55,404 bases of DNA from Dokdonella_A sp937902695 (GTDB lineage Bacteria; Pseudomonadota; Gammaproteobacteria; Xanthomonadales; Rhodanobacteraceae): contig JBEHYO010000013.1 of the NCBI GenBank assembly GCA_048498135.1, positions 1 to 55,404 of the forward strand. Reading direction: 5' to 3'. The translations under genes and the position numbers were made by a program. The notes below the pieces were generated by a model, which saw nothing but the letters and a program-made list of their open reading frames with translations, had not been told where the DNA came from and ran no database searches. Of this stretch, positions 1 through 7,924 are shown piece by piece (the stretch's first letter is position 1; the number at the start of each line of letters is the position of its first letter).

Positions 1-438
1 GGATTGCTCGTAGCCGCGCCGGCCGGACGGCGCGCGCGCGGCCCCGTCTGCCGGAACCGGTTCTATCAGGCGCATCTCGACCTTCGGCACTGCGAGCATC
101 GGCGCCGCGATCTTCGCAAAACCCGCGTCGTGCTCGACGGAGACGACGCGCACCGCGCGTCGCGCGAGCCAGACCGTGCTCGCGCCGCTGCCGTACTCGA
201 AGACGCGCACGTCGCCATTGCGCGCGGCCATCCAGCGCTCGACGGCGTCGATCGCGGGGAACGTCCACCACGGCACGTCCATGCGTGCGAGCGCGGCGGC
301 GTCGTGGATCGCGAACTGGCTGCCGAGCCAGAAACGGAATGTGTCGTGCGGCGCCTGCTGCCACCGGTCGAGCGCACCGCTCGCGCGGAGCGGACGCGCG
401 ACGCCGTGCACTGCGGCAACGTAGGCCCTCTTAAGCAT
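1..438 (-). CDS. class I SAM-dependent methyltransferase, C-terminus cut by the window edge
   Basis: The reading frame opens at an ATG at 438 and runs off the left edge without a stop, giving 146 residues of a longer protein. Residues 76-84 read VFEYGSGAS, a glycine-rich motif I of Rossmann-fold methyltransferases, followed about 20 residues later by VVSVEHD, the acidic end of strand 2 that usually binds the ribose of S-adenosylmethionine. The N-terminal part contains DTFRFWLGSQF and VPWWTFPAID, which resemble the lead-in of proteins acting on sugars or fatty-acyl chains. The substrate cannot be told. The downstream neighbour, acetoacetyl-CoA synthetase, lies 53 bases away on the same strand. 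Because the gene is truncated, a different fold in the missing part cannot be excluded. Confidence 0.6.
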   Translation of the reverse strand, partial: MLKRAYVAAVHGVARPLRASGALDRWQQAPHDTFRFWLGSQFAIHDAAALARMDVPWWTFPAIDAVERWMAARNGDVRVFEYGSGASTVWLARRAVRVVSVEHDAGFAKIAAPMLAVPKVEMRLIEPVPADGAARAPSGRRGYEQS

Positions 439-491
439 GCGTCATTTCCCCGGTAAAGCGCGCGGCTGGCGACGCCGGACACTGCAATGCA

Positions 492-2447
492 TCAGGCTTG
501 CGCGAGCTCGGGCAAATCGCGGTACAGCGTTAGGGTATCCGGATTCGCCAGCGCATCGGTATTCTTCACGGGCAGCCCGTTGATCGTATCGCGCACCGCG
601 ATCTCGGTGATTTTCCCGGAGATCGTGCGCGGGATGTCGGCAACCTGGATGATCTTCGCAGGTACGTGGCGCGGCGTCGTGTTGTCGCGCACCTGCTTCC
701 TGATGCGATCGCGCAGCGCGTCGTCGAGCGTGATGCCGTCGCGCAGGCGCACGAACAGGATCACGCGCTCGTCGCCTTGCCAGCGCTGGCCGACCGCGAT
801 CGATTCCAGCACGCCGTCGACCTGCTCGACCTGGCGATAAATCTCGGCCGTGCCGATGCGCACGCCGCCGGGGTTCAGCGTCGCGTCAGAGCGGCCGTAG
901 ATGATCACGGTCTCGCGCTCGGTCAGGAGCGCGTGATCCCCATGGCACCAGATGCCAGGAATGCGCGAAAAATACGCCTTTTTGTATTTCTCGCCGTCGG
1001 GATCGTTCCAGAAGAACACCGGCATCGACGGGAACGGCGCCGCGCACGCGAGCTCGCCCTTCTCGTCGTACACGGGCTTGCCGGCGTCGTCGAGAACCTC
1101 GACCTTCATGCCGAGCCCGCGGCACTGCAATTCGCCGCGATAGACCGGCAGCAGCGGATTGCCGAGCGCGAAGCACGAGATGATGTCGGTGCCGCCCGAG
1201 ATCGACGCGAGCAGCACGCGCTCCTTGACGTCGCGATAGACGTAGTCGTAGCTCTCCGGCGCGAGCGGCGAGCCTGTCGAGAGGATCGTCTTCAGCTGCT
1301 GGAGCTTGTGCGTCGTGCGCGGCCTGACGCCGGCTTTCTCGATCGCGCTGATCCACTTGGCGCTCGTGCCGAACACGCTGATGCCGACCTCGTCGGCGAG
1401 GTCCCAGAGTCCGTTCCCGTCCGGATGGAACGGCGAGCCGTCGTAGAGCACCAGCGTCGCGCCGACCGCGAGCCCCGACACGAACCAGTTCCACATCATC
1501 CAGCCGCAGGTCGTGTAGTAGAACAGCCGATCCTCGCGCTTGAGATCGGTGTGCAGCACGAGCTCCTTCAGATGCTGGATCAGGGTGCCGCCGGCGCCGT
1601 GCACGATGCATTTCGGCACGCCGGTCGTGCCGGAGGAATACATGATGTAGATCGGGTGATCGAACGCAAGCATCTCGAACTGGAGCGGGTGCTCGCCGCG
1701 GCCGGCGAAATCCGGCCACGAAACGGCATTGCGCAGGCCGTCGAGCTGCAGCGCATCGCCGGAGTAGGGCACGACGACGAGCGTTTCGATGCTCGGAATC
1801 TCGTCGAGGACGCCGCGGATTTTCTCGAGGCAGTCGAAGCGCTTGCCGCCATAGCCGTATTTGTCGGCCGTGAAGAGGACTTTCGGCGCGATCTGGCCGA
1901 AGCGGTCGACGACGCCGCTGATGCCGAAATCGGGCGAGCACGATGACCATGCCGCGCCGAGCGACGTCGCCGCGAGCATCGCGATGATGGTCTCGGGCAG
2001 GTTCGGCATGAAGCCCGCGACGCGATCGCCCGCGACGACGCCGCAGGCTTTCAGCGCATGCGCGATGCGGCCGACTTCGACGTGAAGCTCGGCATACGTG
2101 AGCTCACGCTTATGGCCCCATTCATTGCGGAAAACGAGCGCCGTGCGCTCGTCCTTGTGGCGCAGGAGATTCTGCGCGAAGTTCAGCCTGACATTCGGGA
2201 AAAAACGCGCGCCGGGCATCTTGTCGGCGTCGACGAGCACCGGCTCGAAATCGCCCGAGGCCCGGATGCCGCAGAACTCCCAGACGAGCGGCCAGAACTT
2301 CTCCGGATGGCGCACCGAGAAATCGTAGAGCGGCGCGTAGCGGCGGATGTCCTCGTTGCCGGTGCTTTCGCGCACGAAGCGCATGAAGCGGCTCATGTTG
2401 GCGCGATCGATGCGTTCCGTGCTCGGTTCCCAGATCGGCTTGTTCAT
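492..2447 (-). CDS. aacS: acetoacetyl-CoA synthetase (acetoacetate--CoA ligase)
   Basis: This 651-residue member of the ANL superfamily activates acetoacetate with ATP and CoA to acetoacetyl-CoA, feeding ketone-body carbon and reducing equivalents into central metabolism or polyhydroxyalkanoate synthesis. The nucleotide-binding loop YSSGTTGVPK lies at residues 270-279, and the catalytic lysine region ISGKITEIAV is near the C-terminus. Length and N-terminus (IWEPSTERI, then NMSRFMRFV) fit the acetoacetyl-CoA synthetase branch better than acetyl-CoA synthetase. The frame stays open upstream to 2561, but the start at 2447 gives the family length; the upstream 38 codons are arginine-rich and look non-coding. 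No strong ribosome binding site is visible. Confidence 0.93.
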   Translation of the reverse strand: MNKPIWEPSTERIDRANMSRFMRFVRESTGNEDIRRYAPLYDFSVRHPEKFWPLVWEFCGIRASGDFEPVLVDADKMPGARFFPNVRLNFAQNLLRHKDERTALVFRNEWGHKRELTYAELHVEVGRIAHALKACGVVAGDRVAGFMPNLPETIIAMLAATSLGAAWSSCSPDFGISGVVDRFGQIAPKVLFTADKYGYGGKRFDCLEKIRGVLDEIPSIETLVVVPYSGDALQLDGLRNAVSWPDFAGRGEHPLQFEMLAFDHPIYIMYSSGTTGVPKCIVHGAGGTLIQHLKELVLHTDLKREDRLFYYTTCGWMMWNWFVSGLAVGATLVLYDGSPFHPDGNGLWDLADEVGISVFGTSAKWISAIEKAGVRPRTTHKLQQLKTILSTGSPLAPESYDYVYRDVKERVLLASISGGTDIISCFALGNPLLPVYRGELQCRGLGMKVEVLDDAGKPVYDEKGELACAAPFPSMPVFFWNDPDGEKYKKAYFSRIPGIWCHGDHALLTERETVIIYGRSDATLNPGGVRIGTAEIYRQVEQVDGVLESIAVGQRWQGDERVILFVRLRDGITLDDALRDRIRKQVRDNTTPRHVPAKIIQVADIPRTISGKITEIAVRDTINGLPVKNTDALANPDTLTLYRDLPELAQA

Positions 2448-2559
2448 GTGTAGGGGCGGTCCTCGGGACTTCCGTATCCGGCGGCAGGGAGTGCCGTGCG
2501 AGCGGCGCATGGCCGAATTATAAGGGCTCGTTGCGACGCGGCCAGCGTTTCGCGCGCGC

Positions 2560-2591
2560 AAAAAAAAGAACGCCGGCGCGGGCCGGCGTTC
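2560..2591 (-). terminator. rho-independent terminator of the H-NS-like gene
   Basis: Read on the minus strand, a perfect 10-bp GC-rich stem (GAACGCCGGC at its foot; plus-strand arms 2568-2577 and 2582-2591) with a 4-base loop is followed by a run of eight T. It begins about 20 bases after the stop codon of the H-NS-like gene. Confidence 0.9.
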
Positions 2592-2611
2592 GTGTCGGTC
2601 GCCACGATGGC

Positions 2612-2935
2612 TCAGGCGATCAGCAGGTCTTTTTCCTTCTTGCCGGCAGCGAGTGCCGCCGAATACCAGCGCGGACGCTTGCCGCGGCCGGTCCAGGTCT
2701 GGCTCGGATCGGCCGGGTTCCTGTATTTCGGCTTGACCTTGCGGTGCATGCCGCGGCGCGCACCCGCGCCGCCGAACACGTCTTCGATCGCAAAACCCTC
2801 GGCCTTGACCATCGCGCTGATCTTCGCGCGAAGTTGCGTCGCCTTTTCGCGGGCGAGTTCATCCTGGCGCGCCTTCGCGCGCTGGATCAGATCGGAGAGC
2901 TGAGCATGGCTCAGGTTGCGAATATTGATTGCCAT
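2612..2935 (-). CDS. H-NS family nucleoid-associated protein
   Basis: A 107-residue protein with the two-part layout of H-NS/StpA/XrvA-like histone-like proteins. It has an N-terminal helical oligomerisation segment (LSDLIQRAKARQDELAREKA, residues 12-31) and a C-terminal DNA-binding part with TWTGRGKRPRWY, the Xanthomonas and Burkholderia version of the H-NS hook motif. It should bind AT-rich or curved DNA, silence transferred genes and help compact the nucleoid. It is transcribed alone, with a strong terminator after it and a 17-bp palindrome at 3004-3020 in its upstream region. Length and motif match the family well; the specific regulon is unknown. Confidence 0.92.
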   Translation of the reverse strand: MAINIRNLSHAQLSDLIQRAKARQDELAREKATQLRAKISAMVKAEGFAIEDVFGGAGARRGMHRKVKPKYRNPADPSQTWTGRGKRPRWYSAALAAGKKEKDLLIA

Positions 2936-3260
2936 TGCAGGTATTGCCTCGTTCCGTGGGGTGGAAATGCCTGAACAAGCGAGCAGGCGAATATAAGGAT
3001 GAAATAACCGCCCCGGTTATCGCCACTGCCCGGTTTGTGGTGCGCGTCACTGAAAATGTCGGGTCGATCTCCGGTATCGTCGATTCGGTCGCGCTTGCCT
3101 GGTGCCGGCGCTGCTATTAAGGTCGCGCGGAAAATCGGCGCGGGGTATTGCGTGCGATATTCCGCAAGCTGAGACCGGACTTTCGGACGACCGCGTGCGC
3201 AGCCTATTCAATGCGCACTGAATCGACGCCGGCTTGCTACGAGGTGAGACGGGAGGTGCC
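2936..3260. promoter_or_regulatory. divergent intergenic region with a palindrome, between the H-NS-like gene and the 291-residue gene
   Basis: This 325-base gap must hold the promoters for both flanking genes. A perfect inverted repeat ATAACCG-CCC-CGGTTAT lies at 3004-3020, about 70 bases before the H-NS-like start. On the minus strand a TATATT-like -10 box lies at about 2992-2997, next to the palindrome, without a convincing -35. The palindrome is a plausible operator, which is inference only. No ORF with coding character, RNA gene or mobile element is visible in the rest. Confidence 0.35.
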
Positions 3261-4136
3261 GTGGGATTGCTGGACGAACTCGAGCAGCAGGCACAGTTGC
3301 GGGCCGCCGCGGGCGACGACTCGCAGCGCCGCAAGACCGAGCGCGCCACGGCCTATCGCGAGAAGCTCGAGCCCGCGCTCGATGCGCTGCATGCGTTCCT
3401 GACCGAGCTCAGCCAGAAGCTGTATACGCTGAAGCCGCGCACCGCGTTGCGCTACGCGGTGCCTGGCTATGGCGACGTCGTCGGCTACGTCGAGCACGAT
3501 TACCGGCTGCGCGACGACAAGCAGCCATCGTCGCGCGAGATCGTGCTCGAGTTCGAATGCGCGATCGCGAGCGAGGAATCGCCGGTCGTCGACGTCGATG
3601 GCGCGAGCCGCGTGCGCGCGCTCGGCGGATTCTTCCAGCGTCATCGCATCGGCGGCATGTCGCAGCCGCGCAAGGATGCCGCCGGGGAGCTCGTCGGAGC
3701 GACCTTCCGCGCCAAGGGCCGCATTGCATTGTCGGCGAGCTTCCACGCCGACGCCGAAAACGGCGTCCTGCGCATGAGCTTCAGCCACTTCGACGGCTTC
3801 GACACCATCGTCAGGACGGTCGCGGCCGGCGAGGTCGACGAGGCGCTCTACGACCAGATCGGCCGTTTCATCGTGCGCGAGCAGAACACGCTGCTGCGCG
3901 AGGACCTGCCCGAGGCGTATCGCAAGCAGCTGCGCAGCAAGGTGCAGCAGCTCGAGATCAAGCGGCGCTGGGAAAACAAGATCAGCGACACGCGCGAGCA
4001 CGAGCTCGCCGAATTGCGGCGCACCTATACGGCGGCGGGAAAGCTCGGGGGCCTGTTCGGGCGCATGCGCAGCTTCGGGCGCATCGGCGGCGCGATCGGG
4101 CAGCTGCGGAATGTATTTCCGCGCAAAAAGAAATAG
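3261..4136 (+). CDS. protein of unknown function, 291 residues
   Basis: I do not recognise this protein. The frame is open from 3234, but a GTG at 3261 preceded by GGGAGG at 3251-3256 is the best start. It has no signal peptide or membrane segment and is likely cytoplasmic. Residues 1-60 are helical and charged; the middle holds mixed strand-like sequence (ALRYAVPGYGDVVGYVEHDYRLRD); the C-terminal third is rich in lysine, arginine and glutamate and ends in a glycine-rich basic tail (KLGGLFGRMRSFGRIGGAIG). The third-position GC pattern matches the surrounding genes, supporting real coding. It is single-gene, followed by intergenic repeats. A nucleic-acid-binding or scaffold role is possible from the basic tail, but this is speculation. 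Confidence 0.75.
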   Translation: MGLLDELEQQAQLRAAAGDDSQRRKTERATAYREKLEPALDALHAFLTELSQKLYTLKPRTALRYAVPGYGDVVGYVEHDYRLRDDKQPSSREIVLEFECAIASEESPVVDVDGASRVRALGGFFQRHRIGGMSQPRKDAAGELVGATFRAKGRIALSASFHADAENGVLRMSFSHFDGFDTIVRTVAAGEVDEALYDQIGRFIVREQNTLLREDLPEAYRKQLRSKVQQLEIKRRWENKISDTREHELAELRRTYTAAGKLGGLFGRMRSFGRIGGAIGQLRNVFPRKKK

Positions 4137-4157
4137 CCGCTGCGATTCTTGGTCATT

Positions 4158-4303
4158 CCCCTCCCCGCTTGCGGAAGAGGGTCGCTGTTCTTCTTCGTCT
4201 TTCCCCTCTCCCGCTTGCGGGAGAGGGTAGGGTGAGGGGCTTTTTGGGTGAGCGCGATCCAACCTGCCCTCACCCCGCCCCTCTCCCGCGAGCGGGAGAG
4301 GGA
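4158..4303. repeat. intergenic palindromic repeat cluster (CCCTCTCCCGC family)
   Basis: Two perfect hairpins with 11-bp arms CCCTCTCCCGC/GCGGGAGAGGG lie at 4204-4227 (loop TT) and 4279-4302 (loop GA). Between them are the inverted pieces GGGTGAGGGG (4230-4239) and CCCTCACCCC (4267-4276), so the whole block can fold into a long branched stem. A degenerate third copy lies at 4158-4181. This is the widespread proteobacterial repeat whose chance translation gives PHPTLSRKRERG-like peptides. It separates two convergent genes and may end transcription from both sides. Confidence 0.85.
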
Positions 4304-4312
4304 AACGGCAGG

Positions 4313-6010
4313 CTATTTGAGTGCGTCAAGCAATTCCGCGCGGGATAGCGCCCGATTTTCCGGTTCGCTGCGCTTGCGATATTCGAACGTACCTGCCGCG
4401 AGCCCGCGCTCGCTGATCACGACACGATGCGGAATGCCGATCAGCTCCATGTCCGCGAACATCGGGCCGGGGCGCAGGCCGCGGTCGTCCAGCAGCACGT
4501 CGACGCCGGCAGCCGAAAGCTCCGCGTGGAGCCTTTCCGATTCCTCGCGCACGGCCGCGTTCTGGTGCGCCGCGATCGGACAGATCGCGACTTTCCACGG
4601 CGCCATCGGCTCCGGCCAGAGAATGCCGGCCGCGTCGTTGTTCTGCTCGATCGCCGCCGCGACGATGCGGCTGACGCCGATCCCGTAGCACCCCATCTGC
4701 ATGACGACGGCCTTGCCGGCGTCGTCGAGCACGCTCGCGCCCATCGCTTCGGCATACTTCTGGCCGAGCTGGAACACGTGGCCGACCTCGATGCCGCGCG
4801 CGATCTTCAGCGTGCCCCTGCCGTCCGGCGACGGATCACCCTCGACGATCTTGCGGATGTCGGCGACGCGCGTGACGCGCGCGTCGCGATCCCAGTTCGC
4901 GCCGCGATAGTGCGTGCCGTCCTGGTTGCCGCCGCAGACGAAGTCGGCGAGCACGGCGGCGCTGCGATCGACGATCACCGGCACGGATTCCGGCAAGCCG
5001 ACCGGGCCGATCGATCCCGGCCGCGCGCCGGTTGCCGCCAGAATCGCGGCTTCGTCGGCGAGCGCCGATTCGCCGGGCAACTCGTCGAGCTTCGCGGCCT
5101 TCACTTCGTTGACTTCGTGATCGCCGCGCACGCAGAGCGCAACGAGCCCTTCGCGGCCGCGCACGACGATCGTCTTGATGCACTGCTTCGGATCGACGCC
5201 GAGGAATGCCGAGACGTCGTCGATCGTCTTCTGCGTCGGCGTCGCGACACGCTCGAGCGAGGCCGACGGCGCGGGCCGCTGCGCCGACGGCGCGAGCGCT
5301 TCGGCCATCTCGATGTTCGCGGCGTAGTCAGACTCGGTCGAATAGGCGATCGCGTCCTCGCCCGAATCGGCGAGCACCTGGAACTCATGGCTCGCATTGC
5401 CGCCGATCGCGCCGGTATCGGCCTGCACGGCGCGGAACGCGAGGCCGAGCCGCGTGAAGATGCGCGCATACGCGTCGTACATGTTGCGGTATTCGGCGTC
5501 GAGCGAGGCCGCGTCGATGTGGAACGAGTACGCGTCCTTCATCAGGAACTCGCGCGCGCGCATGACGCCGAAACGCGGGCGGATCTCGTCGCGGAACTTG
5601 GTCTGGATCTGGTAGAAGTTGACCGGAAGCTGCTTGTAGCTTTTGAGCTCCGTGCGCGCGAAATCGGTGATGACTTCCTCGTGCGTCGGGCCGTAGCAGT
5701 ACCACGCGTCCTTGCGATCCCTGATCTTGAGGAGCTGCCCGCCGAACTTCTCCCAGCGCCCGGTTTCGTCCCAGAGCTCCTTCGGCTGCACCGACGGCAT
5801 CAGGAGCTCGATCGCGCCGGCGCGGTTCATCTCCTCGCGTACGACCGCCTCGACCTTGCGCAGCACGCGAAGACCGAGCGGGCTCCACGTGTAGATGCCG
5901 GCCGCGAGCTTGCGCAGCATGCCGGCGCGGAGCATCAGCTTGTGGCTGGCGATCTCGGCGTCGGCCGGCACTTCCTTGATGGTCGCGAGGTGGAAACGCG
6001 AAAGACGCAT
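4313..6010 (-). CDS. proS: prolyl-tRNA synthetase (bacterial type with editing domain)
   Basis: The 565-residue class II enzyme charges tRNA-Pro with proline in the cytoplasm. The start at 6010 gives MRLSRFHLATIKEVPADAE, the usual N-terminus of bacterial ProS; the open frame continuing to 6553 is not coding. Motif 2 region MRAREFLMKDAYSFH and motif 3 region GCYGIGVSRIVAAAIEQN are intact. Between them lies the long insertion (about residues 220-400) that hydrolyses Ala-tRNA-Pro, including the cysteine-containing FLGVDPKQCIKTIVV. The C-terminal anticodon-binding domain is complete. It is followed by two small DUF4124-like genes upstream on the same strand, which need not be co-transcribed. Confidence 0.96.
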   Translation of the reverse strand: MRLSRFHLATIKEVPADAEIASHKLMLRAGMLRKLAAGIYTWSPLGLRVLRKVEAVVREEMNRAGAIELLMPSVQPKELWDETGRWEKFGGQLLKIRDRKDAWYCYGPTHEEVITDFARTELKSYKQLPVNFYQIQTKFRDEIRPRFGVMRAREFLMKDAYSFHIDAASLDAEYRNMYDAYARIFTRLGLAFRAVQADTGAIGGNASHEFQVLADSGEDAIAYSTESDYAANIEMAEALAPSAQRPAPSASLERVATPTQKTIDDVSAFLGVDPKQCIKTIVVRGREGLVALCVRGDHEVNEVKAAKLDELPGESALADEAAILAATGARPGSIGPVGLPESVPVIVDRSAAVLADFVCGGNQDGTHYRGANWDRDARVTRVADIRKIVEGDPSPDGRGTLKIARGIEVGHVFQLGQKYAEAMGASVLDDAGKAVVMQMGCYGIGVSRIVAAAIEQNNDAAGILWPEPMAPWKVAICPIAAHQNAAVREESERLHAELSAAGVDVLLDDRGLRPGPMFADMELIGIPHRVVISERGLAAGTFEYRKRSEPENRALSRAELLDALK

Positions 6011-6083
6011 GGGCGAAGCCGCTCGGAAAGGGGTCGCGGATTCTAGCAGCGCCGGCAGGCTCGCCGTCCGGCGTGGAGGAACC

Positions 6084-6380
6084 TCACTCCTTCGACGACC
6101 CGCCCGGCACGACGTTCGTATCGGGGTCGTAACGGACCGTTTCGTACGGCCGGCCGGTGGGCGGCCGGTCCGTCGCGTGCAGCCGGCCCTTGTCGTCGCG
6201 CCACGTGTAGAGCGCCGGTCCGAGCCTGGGCGACCCGGGCAATGCCCGCGCGAGCCACGCCGGCATCGATGCCGGCGCGAAATACCACCACGCGGCGCCC
6301 GACGCGATGAGCGCGACGAACAGCATGAGGAGGATCGAGGCGCGTCCGCGCGCTTGGCGGATGCTCGCCGGCGTGCGCAT
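6084..6380 (-). CDS. small envelope protein with partial DUF4124-like motif
   Basis: A 98-residue protein with one hydrophobic segment at residues 16-36 (ILLMLFVALIASGAAWWYF), which could be a membrane anchor or an uncleaved signal. After it comes LYTWRDDKGRLHATDRPP, the aromatic-tryptophan-Asx-Gly core of DUF4124 domains, which are found in exported proteobacterial proteins of unknown function. The neighbour just upstream encodes another DUF4124 protein, so the two may be a diverged tandem pair. The product is probably anchored in the inner membrane with the C-terminus in the periplasm. No enzymatic residues can be assigned. Confidence 0.7.
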   Translation of the reverse strand: MRTPASIRQARGRASILLMLFVALIASGAAWWYFAPASMPAWLARALPGSPRLGPALYTWRDDKGRLHATDRPPTGRPYETVRYDPDTNVVPGGSSKE

Positions 6381-6396
6381 CGCGGTGCGCCTTCGC

Positions 6397-6843
6397 TTAC
6401 TTGCAGTAGAACGAAACCTGGTCCGACGCCTTGGCGAGCGCCTGCTTGCGCCCTGCGTCGTCGAGCACGGCCGCCTTGCCGTCGTCGCCCGCGGGCGCCG
6501 AGACCTGGAACTGGCTCTGCAGCAGCGCGAGATTCGACTTCGCGAGCTGGCACTGCTTGGCGCGGTTCTCGGGGCTGTCGACGAGCGGCTTGGCCGATGC
6601 GGTCGCGCCCGGCGGCGCGGCTTCCGGCGGCTTCGCTTCCGGCGCCGGTTCAGTCGCAGGCTGCGTGCCTGCGTCGGTCGTCAGCTGGGAGCGAACCTTG
6701 ATCTTCTGCGCGCTGATGCTCGGCGGCGGCGGCGAATCGGAGAAATGCTTGGTGCCGTTGGCGTCGGTCCACGAATAGACCTGCGCGGCGGACGCGGCCG
6801 CGCCGGCGGCGAGCAGCACCAGCAGGAGCAGACGGGGTTTCAT
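6397..6843 (-). CDS. periplasmic DUF4124 domain-containing protein
   Basis: A 148-residue protein with a clean signal peptide (basic MKPR, a leucine/alanine core, predicted cut after ASA near residue 19) followed directly by a DUF4124 domain: VYSWTDANGTKHFSDSPPPP. A proline/alanine-rich linker (residues 60-95) leads to a C-terminal helical part with two cysteines (KQCQLAKSNL and VSFYCK) that could form a disulfide in the periplasm. DUF4124 proteins are common in Xanthomonadales and lack a known biochemical role. It lies 16 bases upstream of the smaller DUF4124-like gene on the same strand, so they are probably co-transcribed. Confidence 0.82.
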   Translation of the reverse strand: MKPRLLLLVLLAAGAAASAAQVYSWTDANGTKHFSDSPPPPSISAQKIKVRSQLTTDAGTQPATEPAPEAKPPEAAPPGATASAKPLVDSPENRAKQCQLAKSNLALLQSQFQVSAPAGDDGKAAVLDDAGRKQALAKASDQVSFYCK

Positions 6844-6970
6844 GGGCTTCCTCCGCGTACGCGGTACGGCGCTCGGGGCTGCGCCTTGGCTTGGGCCGAC
6901 TGGATATCACCCCTCGCGGCAGTAGACAAGGAAAATCGCCACAAAACAGCGATCAGGTACACTCTTCTCA

Positions 6971-7062
6971 CGTAGCGGTTTCGAAAAAACCGCTACGCCA
7001 CAGGGATGTGCCGCCGCAGCGGGCGAAGCCCGGTGCGGCATACGTGGCGCGGCTCTGCCGCG
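6971..7062 (+). promoter_or_regulatory. three consecutive hairpins in the leader of pssA
   Basis: Three stem-loops follow one another ahead of the pssA start. The first is a perfect 11-bp stem CGTAGCGGTTT/AAACCGCTACG (6971-6981, 6987-6997). The second is a bulged stem TGCCGC/GCGGCA (7009-7014, 7035-7040) enclosing CGGGC-GAA-GCCCG. The third is CGCGG/CCGCG (7048-7052, 7058-7062). They may be a structured 5' leader, a small RNA or a REP-like element; I match no known riboswitch. The rest of 6844-7100 shows no coding sequence. Confidence 0.45.
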
Positions 7063-7132
7063 ACCGTTTGTTCGCAGACCGCGCCAGGATGCCCGGTTTG
7101 TGAATGCGGATATTTCACAGCGGATTCACCGC

Positions 7133-7924
7133 ATGGACCCGAATCCGACCAGCGCACGCAAACCGCCGCGCGGCATCTACCTCTTGCCGAACCTCTTCAC
7201 GACCGGCGCGATGTTCGCAGGCTTCTACGCGATCATCGCCGCGATCGGGGGACGCTACGTCACGGCGGCGATCGCGGTCTTCGTCGCCGGCATCCTCGAT
7301 GGCCTCGACGGCCGCGTCGCGCGGCTCACCGGAACGCAGAGCGAGTTCGGCGTCCAGTACGACTCGCTGTCCGACATGGTGAGTTTCGGCCTTGCGCCGG
7401 CGCTCGTGCTCTATACCTGGTCGCTGGCCTCGCTGAAGGAGTACGGCTCGGCCTGGGGCAAGATCGGCTGGGCGGCCGCCTTCATCTATGCCGCGTGCGC
7501 GGCGCTCCGGCTCGCGCGGTTCAATACGCAGGTCGGAGTCGCCGACAAGCGCTACTTCCAGGGCCTCGCGAGCCCGGCCGCGGCGGGCCTTTGCATGTCG
7601 TTCGTCTGGGCCATAGAGGACTTCGGCTACAACGGCATCGACGTGCAGTACGCCACGCCGTTCATCGCGGTCATCGGCGGCCTCCTGATGGTGAGCCGCG
7701 TGCGCTACTTCAGCTTCAAGGCGTGGCCGAAGTCGGACCGCGTGCCGTTCATCTGGATTCCGGCCGTCGTGCTCGTGATCGTCGCGCTCGCGATCAACAC
7801 CTCGCTCGTGCTGTTCGGCATCGCGGTGCTGTACGTGATCTCGGGTCCGGTGATGACGCTGATAGGGCGCGTGCGCCATCGCGGCCGCCGCGCGTCGCGC
7901 AGCGCCGAGCGCAGGGAGACATGA
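7133..7924 (+). CDS. pssA: CDP-diacylglycerol--serine O-phosphatidyltransferase (phosphatidylserine synthase)
   Basis: This 263-residue integral membrane enzyme makes phosphatidylserine from CDP-diacylglycerol and serine, the first step to phosphatidylethanolamine. The CDP-alcohol phosphatidyltransferase signature is complete: DGLDGRVAR at about residues 49-57, then GVQYDSLSD at 66-74, giving the four aspartates that bind the metal ions. About six to eight hydrophobic segments follow. RGIYLLPNLFTTGAMFAGFY near the start is typical of the type II enzyme of Gram-negative and Gram-positive bacteria. The ATG at 7133 gives the usual short N-terminus; an in-frame GTG at 7100 with an AGGA upstream is the alternative. 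The stop overlaps the next gene's start (ATGA), so it probably leads the operon. Confidence 0.93.
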   Translation: MDPNPTSARKPPRGIYLLPNLFTTGAMFAGFYAIIAAIGGRYVTAAIAVFVAGILDGLDGRVARLTGTQSEFGVQYDSLSDMVSFGLAPALVLYTWSLASLKEYGSAWGKIGWAAAFIYAACAALRLARFNTQVGVADKRYFQGLASPAAAGLCMSFVWAIEDFGYNGIDVQYATPFIAVIGGLLMVSRVRYFSFKAWPKSDRVPFIWIPAVVLVIVALAINTSLVLFGIAVLYVISGPVMTLIGRVRHRGRRASRSAERRET

